Positions 1-12,860 of a stretch of 64,000 nt of DNA are shown here, piece by piece. The notes below the pieces were generated by a model. It had not been told where the DNA came from and did not search any database. It saw only the letters and a list, made by a program, of their open reading frames with translations. Origin of the DNA: Torreya grandis (Eukaryota; Streptophyta; Pinopsida; Cupressales; Taxaceae); NCBI GenBank assembly GCA_037957365.1, contig JARHVA010000397.1, forward strand, positions 2,287,001-2,351,000, given 5' to 3'. Each line of letters begins with the position of its first letter. Within the stretch, counting starts at the first letter, position 1. The position numbers and the translations under genes were made by a program.

Positions 1-10
1 AAATATACAA

Positions 11-1020
11 ATGATTTTATGTGATATAGATTTGGTTGATCGTTGTAATGTTTTTGAAGCATCTCAAGGTGAAAGGGATACAAATGAAATTGTGTCTAAC
101 CAAGACAATGTTTTAGGGACATCTAGATTCATAAGCACATCTCAAGGTTTCATGACAGAGGATTTTGATTTTCCATTTGAAGAAGAAAGTGAACCTAAAT
201 ATACTCTAGAAGAAGTAATAGCTCTTCAAGATGAGTAGCCTTGTGAATAAGATCATATACATGCTAAATTATCTTTAGAAGATAGTTATGAGGACACTTC
301 ATATGAAATTAATAATAAAATAGAGGATATTAATAAATAAGATGACCATCAATATAAATCACACCAAGATTTATTGAAATAAATTGAGATGTCCCAAGAA
401 GGCAATGATGTCCTATAAATCCCAAAACTAGATGAGCTAGAACTCAATTGGGTAGAAGAGTTGCTTGTCTTCATTGAGGATGACGATGAAGTGCGTGAAA
501 TAGATCAAGAATTGTCATACGATATCATAAAAATGTTAGAATTATGGGACCAACATGTTTTTTATTTGAGTCTAGATGAACATCATTTAGTTGATCAGGA
601 TGAAAAATCCTTTGGGATAACTTGGAATATTTTTGTGTAAAGATTGATAATCCATTTCTACCTCAAAAAAAACCTAATGAAAACATCAATATAAGGATGT
701 TATTTGAGCTAACATTATTGGGTGAAGATGATATAAGCCATTATCTATCTATGGATGAAGTAGAACTAGCACTACTATTAAAAAGTATAACAATTTAGTA
801 GGAAGATGATTGGGTTTTATATTCATATCTTTGATCCATGTATCTGATAATGTTGATAGGATACCAAGCTATATCACCTAGAGGACACAAGCGTGAAAAT
901 GCTCCCATCCACAATAAGAGGCCATTGAATGAAAGAAATCATGATTTAAGGCTCTATGGTAGGCTAAATAACTTTTTGTTTGACCCTAAGGCTAAGTACT
1001 TTATGTAGTTAGTATAGGGA
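11..1020 (+). pseudogene. Decayed retroelement reading frame, 3' part
   Basis: A glutamate/aspartate-rich reading frame is open from 11 to 238. It continues in frame with scattered TAG/TAA codons, mostly where glutamine would be expected, to about 640, where the frame is lost. A basic stretch at about 875-965 reads PRGHKRENAP, then NKRPLNERNHD. The same style of ending (RGH, KRP, basic residues, then stop) closes the reading frames at 42,113 and 50,396 in the M1 repeats, so this is probably the 3' end of a related LTR-retroelement ORF. After it comes T-rich non-coding DNA, as in M1. The lineage is inferred; no RT, integrase or protease motif is visible. The 5' end lies outside the window. Confidence 0.45.
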
Positions 1021-1837
1021 TTAGTTTAGTTTCTTTATTGTTCTTTATTTCTTGGTTTTTTCTTTCATGTGCCTTGTTTGTATAGAGTCCTTATTTATAT
1101 TTGTTTTTTTTTCCTTTTTTTGTTCCTTGATTTTAAATAAGCCCTTTTAGACATTTCTCAGCTCAAGGTTCACCTAATTATTTAGGACCTCCACAAGTTT
1201 AGGAATATAGGTATGAACCTTAAGCAAGTGTTGACCATGGATTTGAAATGCAAGCTATGTGTTATACTTTAGAGAAACCAATAAGTAATAATGGTTAGAT
1301 TGGTTGTTTCATAAGGTTGTAAACATTATTTTGATCTAAGATTGGCTTTGATAAGAATTACACATGTGGGATGAAAGTTTAAACTATTAGGACAGAGTCA
1401 TGTTTGAACTTAACAAACATTATTACCTAGGACAAAGGTTATAACCATATGTGATTGTCTTAAGGTCAAAAATTTTACCAAATCCCTAAACCTATCTAAC
1501 TTAGCTCCTAACCTTTGATAGAAAGCCAAAATTATCTAAGAAAACAAAAATAAGAGTTTGTTACAAAATAAAATTATTTCCATGTAAAGGTGATTCTGGT
1601 AATCTCCATTCGGGCTATGGATGCTCAGTTGGCAGTGGATCATGGCCTTGAGCAAAGCCAAAGTCATATTATCAGGGTTATGGATGCCTAGCTCATAACA
1701 GAGCAATGCCCAAGCCCTAGCTAAGCTAAATCATAGTTCTTAATAGATATATAAATATTTTATAAGTTAATGTTATGGTTAAAGTCATGAAATCTAGAAG
1801 TTGTTTCTTAAATCCCATGGTAAAATATAAGTGGAAT

Positions 1838-1840
<3 letters not shown>

Positions 1841-1868
<28 letters not shown>
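1841..1868. repeat. (CA)14 microsatellite
   Basis: An uninterrupted CA dinucleotide run of 14 units, flanked by ordinary AT-rich sequence. Confidence 0.97.
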
Positions 1869-1869
<1 letters not shown>

Positions 1870-2350
1870 CATGGCTAGGTTTTGATTTTTGATCATAATT
1901 CTGTAGGTACAAGACTCATTTTAACCATGAAATAATATTTATAATGGCATTGATCAAGTAGAATAAGTAATCTAGTTATTTTTTTGAACTAGAGTCTCTG
2001 AATTCTAACATATTGTTATGTTTCCCTTAGAAGTCATTATTTGTTGAGATCAACATACCCCCATTTCTAAAAAATGGGGACCCTTATGATAAAATTGTGC
2101 ATATTTATACGTTAAAATGGAAAATTCACTTGATTAGTGTGTCATTAATGTGTTTGCACATTATTTTTATTTGAATATCATCCACACCTTGACTTGGTTG
2201 GATTATTTTAATGGCTCTGGTTTGACCTTGCCTAAGTTTTCTAATGTTTTCTCTTCATGTTTCAAGTTGTAGGTTTAATAGAACCCTCCTTGAATGAACT
2301 ATTCTTAGATTTTATATTTTAATCCCAACTTGGGATTTTAATAGCCTTTG

Positions 2351-2362
2351 GTATATATAAAG
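2351..2362 (+). promoter_or_regulatory. TATA box-like motif in a probable LTR
   Basis: GTATATATAAAG is followed about 40 bp later by a pyrimidine-rich leader containing AAACCCT repeats, a common layout for an LTR U3-R transition. No matching second LTR was found in the window, so this is only a candidate. Confidence 0.3.
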
Positions 2363-4203
2363 TCAAATTAAATCCATGTCTAAATCTTCTGGAAACCCTC
2401 TTTCAAGAAACCCTAGCTTAATCCATTTGAATCAAATTCAAAATTGGTGGGAACAAATTGCACGAGAACACTTTTAAAATGCTATGGACTTAGTAAAATT
2501 TTTATCTAAGGCTTGGTCATGTTTTTAAACATAACCTAACCTTCATTTAAAAATTATATATTTTTCCCTTTATGTCCTGAACCCCTTATTCCCTTTTATC
2601 TTAAGCATGGTCTAAATTTATTGTTTGTAGGATCCTTTTATTATGTTCTTAGGTTGGTCTAAAGTAACACATGGCCCCTTTTGCTATAAACTTAGGCTAA
2701 ACTATTAGTCCTAAATTATTATTTGTTTTGATTAACATAAACAATACCTTAGTCTTAAGACTTTATCCTCAGTTCCATGTGTATGAATCCTAACTGAAAC
2801 ACTATGTTCCTTTACAAGATTAATGACCCACATTGACTCAAGCAAACTTAATCGAGCAGTGTGAGATGATCCTAATAATTTGAATACTTTAATACATGGA
2901 ACCAATCTCTCCAAATTCCATGGATTAGGATTTATGGCATGTGTTTGAGTGGAGGCCTAAGATCCAATGGTGAAAGATAAAAATAGGAAACCAAAAGGGC
3001 CCCTTTTATTAATATGACAGAGACTTAGTTTAAGACTTTACCGTAAGGTTTTATTATATTTGATAATAAAATAGAACCTTAGGATAAAACCTTATGCTAT
3101 GAATTTATTATTTGAATGGTCCTCTTGTCATGTTTTAAGATTAGGATTTATGCTTACCTAACATAGGGTCCTTTTTATCATAGATATAACTTAGCTTAAA
3201 GACCTTAGAATAAAAATTATTCATATTTATTCATATGAATAAAAAAATTAGTCTAATAATTTGGTATATATTCTATATTCTTGGGCTTATTCAATCTCTT
3301 TTTTATATAGGATCCAATCACATTAGACTACTTGGATCATGATCAATGAATCATGTTTTATAAAACAAAGTTAATCTAATAGAGAAAGATCAAACATCTT
3401 GCCAAAGATCTATGATATGCATTTAAGAATAAAAATCCATATCAATGAAGCATATCAAGTCAAGAATTTTCAATGGACCTCCAAGTTAATGTGAGACTAT
3501 CACATACATTTTGAGAGCACTTTAACTAGTAGGACTGACAAGGTATAGATATTAGAAGGCATGTAGGACTTCCAAGTGGCACAACCTTAAGACCTAGTAC
3601 ACATAAAATCTCAAGAACTTTTTAAAGATCAAATGTCCACATTGTTTTATATTTACATTATCTAATGGTATGATATCAACATAGACTTTTAAATGGATCT
3701 CAGGAGGCTTGTGGGATTTCCAAGTGGGATGACCTTGGAGCCCAATATGAATAATGACCAATGTCATTCAACTCTTGAGATCAAGATCAATGGATCATGT
3801 TGAACTGTGCAGAATGATCTAGTGGTGTGAGATGGAAGAAATATTTTAAAAGGCAATAATCACCTTTTGAAACTTAATGATTAAGTGCCATGAAAAGTGC
3901 CACAAGGATGCCAAAACAACACCACATAAGCAAAAAATGATAAATCTAAAGATCTTATGGGTCCAAAAAAGCAAAGTTATAAATGCATGATCTAGATGGA
4001 ATCTAAGGCATGAAGCTCACTTAAGTACAAATAGATACCACCATTAAAGTTGTAGAAAATCCCTAAAATTTAAAAAATCCCTAATTCAACCCTAAATTAA
4101 TCATAATCAAGCCAAAGAGACTCGAGTTATAAATAAACAAGAGAAATTTGATCCAGAGTCAAACTGTAGACCATTAGTGAGCAATTTGAAAAAAATCACA
4201 TTC

Positions 4204-6800
4204 ATGATGGCCCAAAAATAATGTAATGAATATGTGGATCTCTATATTACTTCAAATGTAAAAGGGAGAGTCTTCAAAGACACATTGTTTGATTCTATGG
4301 ATTTGAACATGAGGGACAACAATTGGTCTAAACTATTATGGACAATTCAAGAGTAACTAGTCATTTCAAGAGAGGATGAGAAGGATGCATCTATCAAAAG
4401 GAGATATTATGATATAGTGTCCATCCAAATGATGAGTATTCATTTCACTATAGAAAAACCAAAGGTACTACATTGCATCAATGTTCTCTCCCCTATTTTT
4501 AAGGATTGTAAAATTGATCAAGGCATGATAGTTCATGAATATAGATTTATGAAAGTTACTTATATGTCTGCTATTACCTTTGAAAATTACTATAAGTGTC
4601 CCAAACCCCAGATAGACATACCCACCCTCAATGAATGGGCCAATAAGAATGAACTGAAGACCATCCTTATCCCAGGGTTATATTATAGGAATCAAGTGTT
4701 TTCTAACCTCAATGAAAGCATCCCAATTAGCCAATTCATACCTAAGATTAGGATGATCATGACATAGATGAATAGATTGTGTGGGAACCCTTCCACCACC
4801 TATGTAGATAAAATCTATGTCCCCTTTGTCTATTTTATGTTTGAGAAATAACTCACCCCTCCTCTAGGTGAGATTATTGGCACTTGATTGAGTAGATAGT
4901 TCACTACAATCAAGAACAAGACTAAAGGTCAATTTTATATGATGTCATACTTATTGGATGCCTTACCACCATAAATATTCCCAACATTAGGGAATGGTCA
5001 CTTGAGGGAACACAAATAGTCTCCAACTACTACTCAAAGTTACATATTTTCAAATATAGTGACCATATTCAATTCATTTATGATTATGTCTATTAATCCT
5101 TAGTTGAGGCCATCATAGGGATCCCAATGATGAGGGTTAACCCCCTAATTAAGAATAATATTGAAGACAAGTGATGATATATAGAAGATGGGACCTAGGT
5201 AGTACCAATTTCTAAGAGGTCCATCTTCTAGACCCCCTCCAGGACAACCATAAATAGAAACACAAAATCCTTAGGGATTGATTGAGTGGAGACTAAAAGA
5301 GAAGAGTCCTGATGAGGTAGCATCATCCTCAACCCATCCTAAGGAATCGAGATCATAGGTTGAATCAATTAACATTATAAAATTAAATCCTAAAGAAATA
5401 GTGGAAGATGCCTTGAAGATACTAGCTAGTGCCTATGAATTAGATGAAGAATAAGCTCAAGCTAAAGAGGTAGAGAAATACAAGGGGAAATAAGTAGCAT
5501 TGGACTTAGTCCCTATTACTACCCCACCAAAGAGAAAAGTTGAGTTATCTTTGGTTCTAATAGGATGCAAGAATCCTAAGTTGATCTTCACTAATACTTT
5601 GAGTGAGGTCAACATTTTTAGTGATGAAAACCGAATTCATGGTCCAACCATTCCTAAATGGTTTATATATGGCAAGTTATATAAGATTCCTACCTTGCAC
5701 CATCCTTGAGCCATTACAAAATCTATCAACATTACTATGCACTATGAGCTTAAGCCATGGATTTTGGCTTTACAAAAAAGATGAATAGAATAGGATGGAT
5801 TCACATAGGGATTAAAGAGGAACATGGGCATAGATCCCATATCTAGAGATAACACATTCTTTATTTGGCATCAAATTTGACCCAATAATTGCTAGTCTAT
5901 AAAGAGCGATTGAGAAAAGAGTTATGGTGGGAGGAGAAGAGTTCACCTTTCAGAAGGTGGAACCATTTTTTGGACTAACTCCAATAGGGGTCTAAAATCC
6001 TAGTGAGGCCCCCATGTGTTAAGAGGATATTATTGATACGGTTCAAGCCCAATCAAACTAGTTACAAATAATGATCAAAGGAATATTACAACAAAAAAAG
6101 AATTTAATGGAAACTATTCTCTTGGAAATTTTGGAAGAAAGGTTCAAATAGTTTGAGGATACCATGGTTAAATTATTAAAGTCTTTGAAGTGAGTAAGGA
6201 CCAAAAGGAATGCAATGAGAAAGTAAATCAGTATAGCTATAGGCCAAGTTGGCCAATGGTAGGCTGTAAGTTATCAGGTGAAAGACTTTATTAAAGCATT
6301 GACTAAAAATCAAGTCCCAAAATTTAGGAAAAATATTCTAGCACACCTAAATATGGCTATGGCCATATTAGTGGATAAGATTAGTTCCTTAAGGAAATGG
6401 TCCAAGCAATTGAAATACATGTTTGAAGACATGAAGCAGTAGGAGGATGAGATGTTGCACATCTTGGATAGTTTAATCAAGGAACCAACCTCACTTATTT
6501 TTTTGGGCCTTATTATAGATGAGGATTTTAAGCCTAGAACTACTCAATTCATGAAACAAGTGAGAAACCAAGGGCAAGGTAAAATAGGGGATGGAATTAA
6601 GATAATCAAGGGTCTACTTCTATCATTCAATGAAAAAATAGGAGATGTAAAGGGAATCAAGCAAGAAATAGAGAAGGTTTAGAAAGACCTAAAATACCTA
6701 GAGAATCAAGGAAAGGAACTCTTCCTAAAGCCTATTGTTGACCTCCATATTATCAGTGACCAAAATTATGAATTGAAGATCCTTCAGGAAAGGTAGGAGA
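4204..6800 (+). pseudogene. Broken unclassified retroelement ORF with coiled-coil tail
   Basis: Coding-like sequence starts near ATG 4204 and runs through an open stretch at 4417-4767, then through degraded frames to about 5170. Another open part is at 5500-5709, and a final Lys/Glu/Ile-rich heptad-like segment at 6452-6682 looks like a coiled coil (for example KQVRNQGQGK, KGIKQEIEKV). Stops replace probable Gln codons and at least two frame changes are needed. No CCHC knuckle, protease or RT motif is visible, so gag or an accessory ORF of an LTR element is possible but unproven. The first part has several Cys, His and Tyr residues (SPIFKDCKIDQG; ENYYKCPKPQID) and could have been globular. 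A TATA-bearing LTR-like region follows at about 6,850-7,260, which fits a retroelement 3' end. Confidence 0.4.
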
Positions 6801-7989
6801 CTGCATCAAAATAGCTTCCTCAAACTTAGGAATATTATTTTTTATAGAAGCATTGTAATATTTAAAAATACAATATTCTTTAATTTTTTTAGATGTATGT
6901 ACAACTTTTAAGCACATTATCTATAGGTCAGTCAACTTAGAAAAGTTTAATGTATTCTATATCTTTTATAAAAAAAGAAAACTATCCTTACACCTAAACA
7001 CTTGTAATTGGATATAACTGACTGACATACTTCCTTACATTATATAAAAGGAGTATTATCATTTGTAAAAATGAGGGAGTCTTGAGCCAAATTACTTTGT
7101 AAACATGGAGCAATTAATTTAAGAAAGGAATTATGCAAAAAATGTCTAGTATTTATTTGTGTCTATTGTTATCATGGCTTCTCTCTCATTTGTTTGTTTT
7201 GGCTTCTTCCAAATTTAAATGGTTCTCATGAATTCTTTGTGTGCACCTTTAATTGCAGAGTTTTTAACTTGTGCCAATACTACGTTGACTAAAATTCCTT
7301 AGGTTCATTTCATTTTCTTACTTTTCTTGCATTTGCGCTGATGCTTTTTATATGTAGGGTAAATGTTTAAATTGAACATGGTTCTTATTTTCATTATTTA
7401 CACCTTCGTTAGAATCTTGCCTAATGTGTAATAGGATTTGAGCTTATGATACTTCATGTTATACATTGGTTAAGGGCATGCTTGGATGATATTTTAACTT
7501 TGTCATAATATTTGGAATGAAGATCAACATCTCTTTTTTGCCCTACCTTCCTTTTGTTCCTTTTTAACCAATTCACTCTAGTTTAATTATCATTGTAAAT
7601 ATCCATATTAGATTAGTTTTTGTTCATAATTCACTATTATAACATCGATACTTCATATTTTTCATAGATATCTTATATGGTCACTGTGGCTCCCAACCAC
7701 CAAACATTTTAAATATTGTGAAATAGTCTACTTGATTTGCCTCTGTTCCATCAAAGATAATAGGATTATCATAACTTGTAACTCATGCATTAAGTTTTTA
7801 GGAATTATAAAATGAGAAGTTTTATTAAACACTTTTTCCACCTTTGATACACATTTAGGCATCAATAATAACCATGAAAATTACTTGCCAAGTATATAAG
7901 ATTAAAGTGACATATAATTTAGATTTAGTGTCTATATAATTAACACTAAAAAATATACACCTAATAATGCCATAATGATCATTTGAATG
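6801..7989. other. LTR-like non-coding region
   Basis: No reading frame. It begins with T/A-rich sequence after the pseudogene at 4204-6800 and contains a good TATA box at 7041. Pyrimidine-rich sequence typical of a leader or U5 follows at about 7140-7260. LTR ends and a partner copy were not found. Confidence 0.3.
7041..7050 (+). promoter_or_regulatory. TATA box-like motif
   Basis: TATATAAAAG sits in an LTR-like context and is followed by a GAGG-rich segment. It fits the plant TATA consensus and may be an old LTR promoter. No transcript evidence is possible here. Confidence 0.35.
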
Positions 7990-8480
7990 TTTCTAATATT
8001 CCTATTAGAGGATATACTTCTACATCAAGTGGTGAGGCTAGTGATCTTACTAATAATTATTGCCTCCATCTTTCACTACTCCTCCTCAAGTTCATATCCT
8101 TATTCCTATGCACCCTACTACATATTTTATACTTCCTATAACTAATGTACCATTCCTTCTCACTTATTATTTTTTAATTGTTGGCCTTGATCTTAGTTAA
8201 AATAATTAAGCCTCTATAAATATTGATGATAACCATACATTGGCTCATTAACATGTCATTTCATCTAATGATTAAAGATTCAAAAATCTAACCAAGACAT
8301 ACAATCTCAAATAATCAACTTTCCCATGGATATCAAAAGAGTATCCATGTGATCACTTTTGACCAAATTTGACCCCAAGTCAAATTTATCACCCCCTACA
8401 TTAATAAAACTTTCATAGTCTTATTATATGGTCATTTCATACTTATATGGTCGCTAAGAGTCTTCATTTAACCTTGTTAA
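7990..8480 (+). pseudogene. Possible gag-like remnant
   Basis: One frame beginning near NIPIRGYTSTSSGEASDL (about 7,998) can be followed to about 8,450 if one frame change and several TAG/TAA codons at likely Gln positions are allowed. The N-terminal part is Ser/Thr/Pro-rich and the later part is basic (KNLTKTYNLK). Gag N-termini of plant LTR elements often look like this, but there is no zinc knuckle or other diagnostic motif. It could be chance. Confidence 0.2.
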
Positions 8481-11460
8481 CAGTGTTTAAGGTTAGTTTG
8501 GAAAAGCTAAGATAATTTCATGTTGTGGTCATATAGTGGTCTAGGGGTGTCATGGAGATATATGGAATCGTAAAGTTATTTCATAATTTATTAAGAGTTT
8601 ATTAATATCATTTCATGTGTTAAACATCTATAAAAATTTCATGAAGTTTTGGAAAGTTTAATGTTTATTTGCTAAATATAAGGTGGTTAAAATACATGAA
8701 AAAATGATTTTTTTGATAACTATAATATGTGTACAAGTTAACTAAGTGAAAAATTCATACCACACACTTTATAATACCCTTGGAGAAGTTATACAACTGC
8801 TACACCTGTTAGCAATTAAGATAAAAGTTAAATTCTTAGATTTTAATGCTAGTTTGAAGAGTTAAAGAATTTATACAAACTTTTAGAAGTCATGTGCAAG
8901 TGAACAAAGTTAAATAATGTATTTTAATCTCATAAAGGTATTTAAAAATATTATAAGGAATTATCAAGTATAAAAGTTTTATAAAACCACTTATCTCCTC
9001 CATTGCTCCATTCACAAGCTAGTGAAGGTATATTTTAAGAAAATGGTACAGATCGTATAGGTAGAGTTACGGGATGATATTTTTTAAATATTTAGGTACC
9101 CATATGGGATTATAATTTCAATAATTTGTCATGGGATTAGTGATATTATCTTTATTAACAATCTCTAAGAATGCATACTAATTTTTGAGAGATCAAAACC
9201 CCACAGGCTAAATTTGGAGCAACTCTAGAACATATTATGAATTATTGGTTGTATGAAACTAGTTAGAGTATATTATAAGATGTATATATATGCCTAATAC
9301 ATACTCATCATGGTGTCATGTGTGGATTTCCTTTTGGCATGAAAAGTTTCTTGTGTGAGTAGTTTACAAGTGACTATTCATTTTTTGTGTTCTAAGAGTT
9401 ATTTAAGTGGTCAAATGTTTTTTAATGTTTTTACATTGTACTATATTCTCCCAAAATTCCATTCATGTATTTTTAATCAATTTTATATTATGTATAAGTT
9501 CCAAATGGTTAATTATTCATTCACCACCTTAGACTGTGTTCTGTGTGTTTTTTCATACAAGGTGATTTGAGTGATTAGGAATATGTTTTCAAAATATATT
9601 TAGATTTATATATCATGTTAATATAAAGGAAAAAATGTATTTTATTCTTTATCAATCATTTTTTACTTTCTGAAAGCTCCAAAACTCAAGCATTACAGAA
9701 TAGTCACTTATAGCCTATAGTTATACAAACTTAGGTAAACTTCATGTTGAAAATGTTTTGTGAATGTTCCCTACAGAATTAAATATTGTGTTAAATTCAA
9801 TATGAATGTTCATGGAATAAGTGATATATCTCCCAAGTAGTTTGAGGCCAAATGGTGGTTAAATGACTAGCTAAGACACCAAATGTACATTTACTGAACT
9901 ATGTAGTAAAAGTAGTGGTAATTAGTGAGAAATATATTTATTAATGATTTTTGAATTTTTAGGTGTGATGACCTATACTAAAAGGTCATTTCCAAACATA
10001 CAAGGTAACTAGCCTAGGATAGTCACCTATATACTTTATGTGTATGGGTAGTGAAGGTAGGGGTTTGAAGATTATTTTAGATTTTTTATGAATTTAGAAA
10101 GACTCCACCCAATGGTTTTGAATATTGTGATATGTCATGATATAATGAGAAAGGTTAACTCCAAATCAAACTTAGAACTACCCTGAAAACACCATCTATA
10201 GCTTATTAAGTGAATTTGCCTTAAAAATGATGATGGAGCTTAGAATTTAAATATATGAGAATGTTTCAACAATATAAATGATAGATAAATGCTAATAAAT
10301 AAGTTTTAATATTGGTTTTAATGGTCTAAAGGGCCACATACATAATCAAACAATCCTACAAATGACACCTGCAACCAACCACTAGTTAAAAGGAGATTTT
10401 ATCTTGATAGTGAATGAGGATGAAAGCATATAGTTTCAAGGGTTTGATAAGGTGTTAATTTGATCATTGTAATATAATTATTTTATAGGTTTAGTATGGT
10501 AATAAGGACTCCTAGAACACTAGACTATAGACTAATGCTAAATGCATATGTATAAGTAGATAGACCTGTAGGAATTCTCAAGTGACTAAGCACCCTCTCA
10601 AGACCCAAGACAATGATGTGTGTATTTTCTTAAAGATAGAATGGAACTTAAAGCCTATTTATCTATACACAATTCAAATGCAGTCTGCCTGCGTACACTA
10701 GTGAAGAGACTTACTTGTTTGATTGGTAAAGTTTTATGTGTATGGAATGAGTGTCTCATGGTAATTAATTTAAAATTCATATCAAATCTCTAGACTCACT
10801 TGAATATATTGGAAACACTAAATGCTCTACCTACTCAGTCCAAGCAAGAACATAGGCTTGTTAGGGGCTTTACTTGGTTTGGAAGAAGTTTAGAGATTGC
10901 AGAGAGTTATTGAGGATAATAATGTTTGAACATGATTTTATTGTGATTTAATAAAACAATAAAATATTATTATTAAAAAAATAATGGAATCATTGTTAGA
11001 CTCCTCTCAATCCTAATAGACCTATTTCATACTTAGGCCTATTAGGCAAACCTTAGGAGATAGCCAGTTAAGAGATGAATATTAGTTGAAGTGAAGTTAA
11101 GACTTTTAATCCCTAATAATATAGTGAGGGAAAATTATATTTTTATACATGAAAGGATCATACCAAATAATTAAATACATAGTCATGACAACCCTGTATA
11201 TGATTAAATACATACACAGACTTGGAGCTACTAACTAATCAGTCCTAAAAAGAGTGAAGTAAGGTCAGTTGGAGTTAAAAATGAATTTTTGAGATATTCA
11301 TAAGATGTTAAGAGACTTTATTAATCACTCCATGAGATTTTATACCCTTGATATAGAGGAAAATGGGAGAATACAATGAACTAGGGTATGATAGTCAGTT
11401 TCGTTTATAGGGTTATGTCTAGAACATTAGATGTTACAGAGAGTTTGAGGAAGAAGGTGG

Positions 11461-11462
<2 letters not shown>
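8481..11462. other. Non-coding AT-rich stretch
   Basis: No coding potential beyond short random ORFs, such as the Phe/Tyr/Cys-rich one at 9355-9570, which has no recognisable motif. It may be the interior of a decayed LTR element that ends near 12.0 kb, but nothing in it proves that. Confidence 0.5.

Positions 11463-11505
<43 letters not shown>
11463..11505. repeat. (AT)n microsatellite
   Basis: An uninterrupted AT dinucleotide run of about 43 bp in non-coding DNA. Confidence 0.97.
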
Positions 11506-11507
<2 letters not shown>

Positions 11508-12000
11508 TCAAGTTAGATGTAATGGACCTATTTTAGGTTATTTTAACTCTTACCAAACTCAAAAAAATCTCTTATAGACTAAAATCTTTCTCAACCCCCC
11601 AGAATGCTTATTTTCAACCTAAGAGGTCAATTTCTCTTGCTTGGTACAGATCACACATACGTAAGGGACCTTGATATTATAGGGGATGTTAACTACCTTA
11701 GTTCACTTAAAATTTTTGTAATTGGTTTGTTTTTTCATGCCCTAAGGTTTATTAACTATCGTTAAGAGTTTAAACCACTTTCATGATGCCTAAGAGAGTT
11801 ATAAAGATTAGGTGAGAAAAAAATCAATTTTCATGTCTCTAGATAGATTATGACTTTAAAATGACCTATAACATATTAAAAACTCCCATAAGCATCATAC
11901 CATGCCATTGGATGGTATGAAACTATATGCATCAGGGATAAAATCACTATTTTTTTTATTTTTTAGGTTCGTACAAGTTTTCAGATCTTCAAATTTGGCA

Positions 12001-12016
12001 TGGAGGAGGGGGAGGA
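12001..12016 (+). other. Polypurine-tract candidate
   Basis: A purine-only run (GGAGGAGGGGGAGGA) is followed immediately by TGTTGTCTAAG, which begins with TG like most LTRs. This is the expected layout of a plus-strand priming site next to a 3' LTR. No 5' LTR partner was found, so the element is either very decayed or the match is fortuitous. Confidence 0.45.
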
Positions 12017-12860
12017 TGTTGTCTAAGTGAATCACAAAATTATTGGGGGTTTGTTATATGTGGGGATATTTTAGAGAGAAATGGAATAAAATAACATATC
12101 CACTCACTCTCAAAGCATGAAATTTAACCTAGATCTATAAATCCATAGAGGGTACTAGAATATTACCTTAGATTCTCAAGATATTTTATACTTTTCTCCA
12201 CATAAGGAGGTTTGCATTATTTTAGGGCTACAAGTAATGGGGCCTAATTGAGGATTTTATTAGAGAATGAATTATTAAGGATAGTTTGAGGCCTAAAAAT
12301 GGATTTTTTTAGGTCTAATATGATGTTAATAGGCTATCGATGAAGTTTGGATGAGCTAAACTAATTGAAACCAAGTTTTGACACTTATGTGCAAAATAGG
12401 TCTAAGGAGATGAAGAGCCCTCTAGATACCTTTCATGATAAAGAGGTGATGTATCAAATAGAACCTATTTTAATTAGTTAATAGGTGTCAATATTAGAGT
12501 AAATAGGTAAGATATACTAATCTGATCATCAAGAAGACCATTTATCCTTTAACATGTCAAGAAGAAGAGAAGTTTCAAAAATCTAGTCAAGGTGTCAAGT
12601 AAAAAATTCAACTCCCACACCAATTGGAGGGTTAAATAATTTTAATAGGAGCTAAACATGGAATCTTAGACCTATTAAGGTAGTTTCATAACACCTCTTT
12701 ATTTTTAAATCAAATTACACTTGTCTACCTTCTCTCTCCTATATCCTTCTTCTCTTCTCTCAAACATTCTCTATATATTGAGCCTCTTTTGGATAGGTTT
12801 GTATCCTCTACCTAAGTATGGAGAATACCTACTAATTTTCAACCATTAAACAATAAATAA
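12017..12860 (+). repeat. Putative 3' LTR (unpaired)
   Basis: It starts with TG directly after the polypurine tract, contains a TATA-like CTATATATTGAG at about 12,771 after a CT-rich stretch, and continues without coding sequence. The right end is not defined because no second copy is present in the window. Confidence 0.3.

Larger units (their letters stand above)
1021..4203. other. Non-coding AT-rich stretch with LTR-like sequence
   Basis: No supportable gene. 1021-1140 is T-rich, as is common just after a retroelement ORF. Around 2058-2085 a C-rich then G-rich palindrome-like segment (CCCCCATTT ... AAATGGGGACC) resembles segments seen near the polypurine tract of plant gypsy elements; a similar AAAAAATGGGGGCC occurs at about 21,985. 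A plausible TATA box follows at 2351. From 2480 to 4200 nothing is recognisable. Confidence 0.35.
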
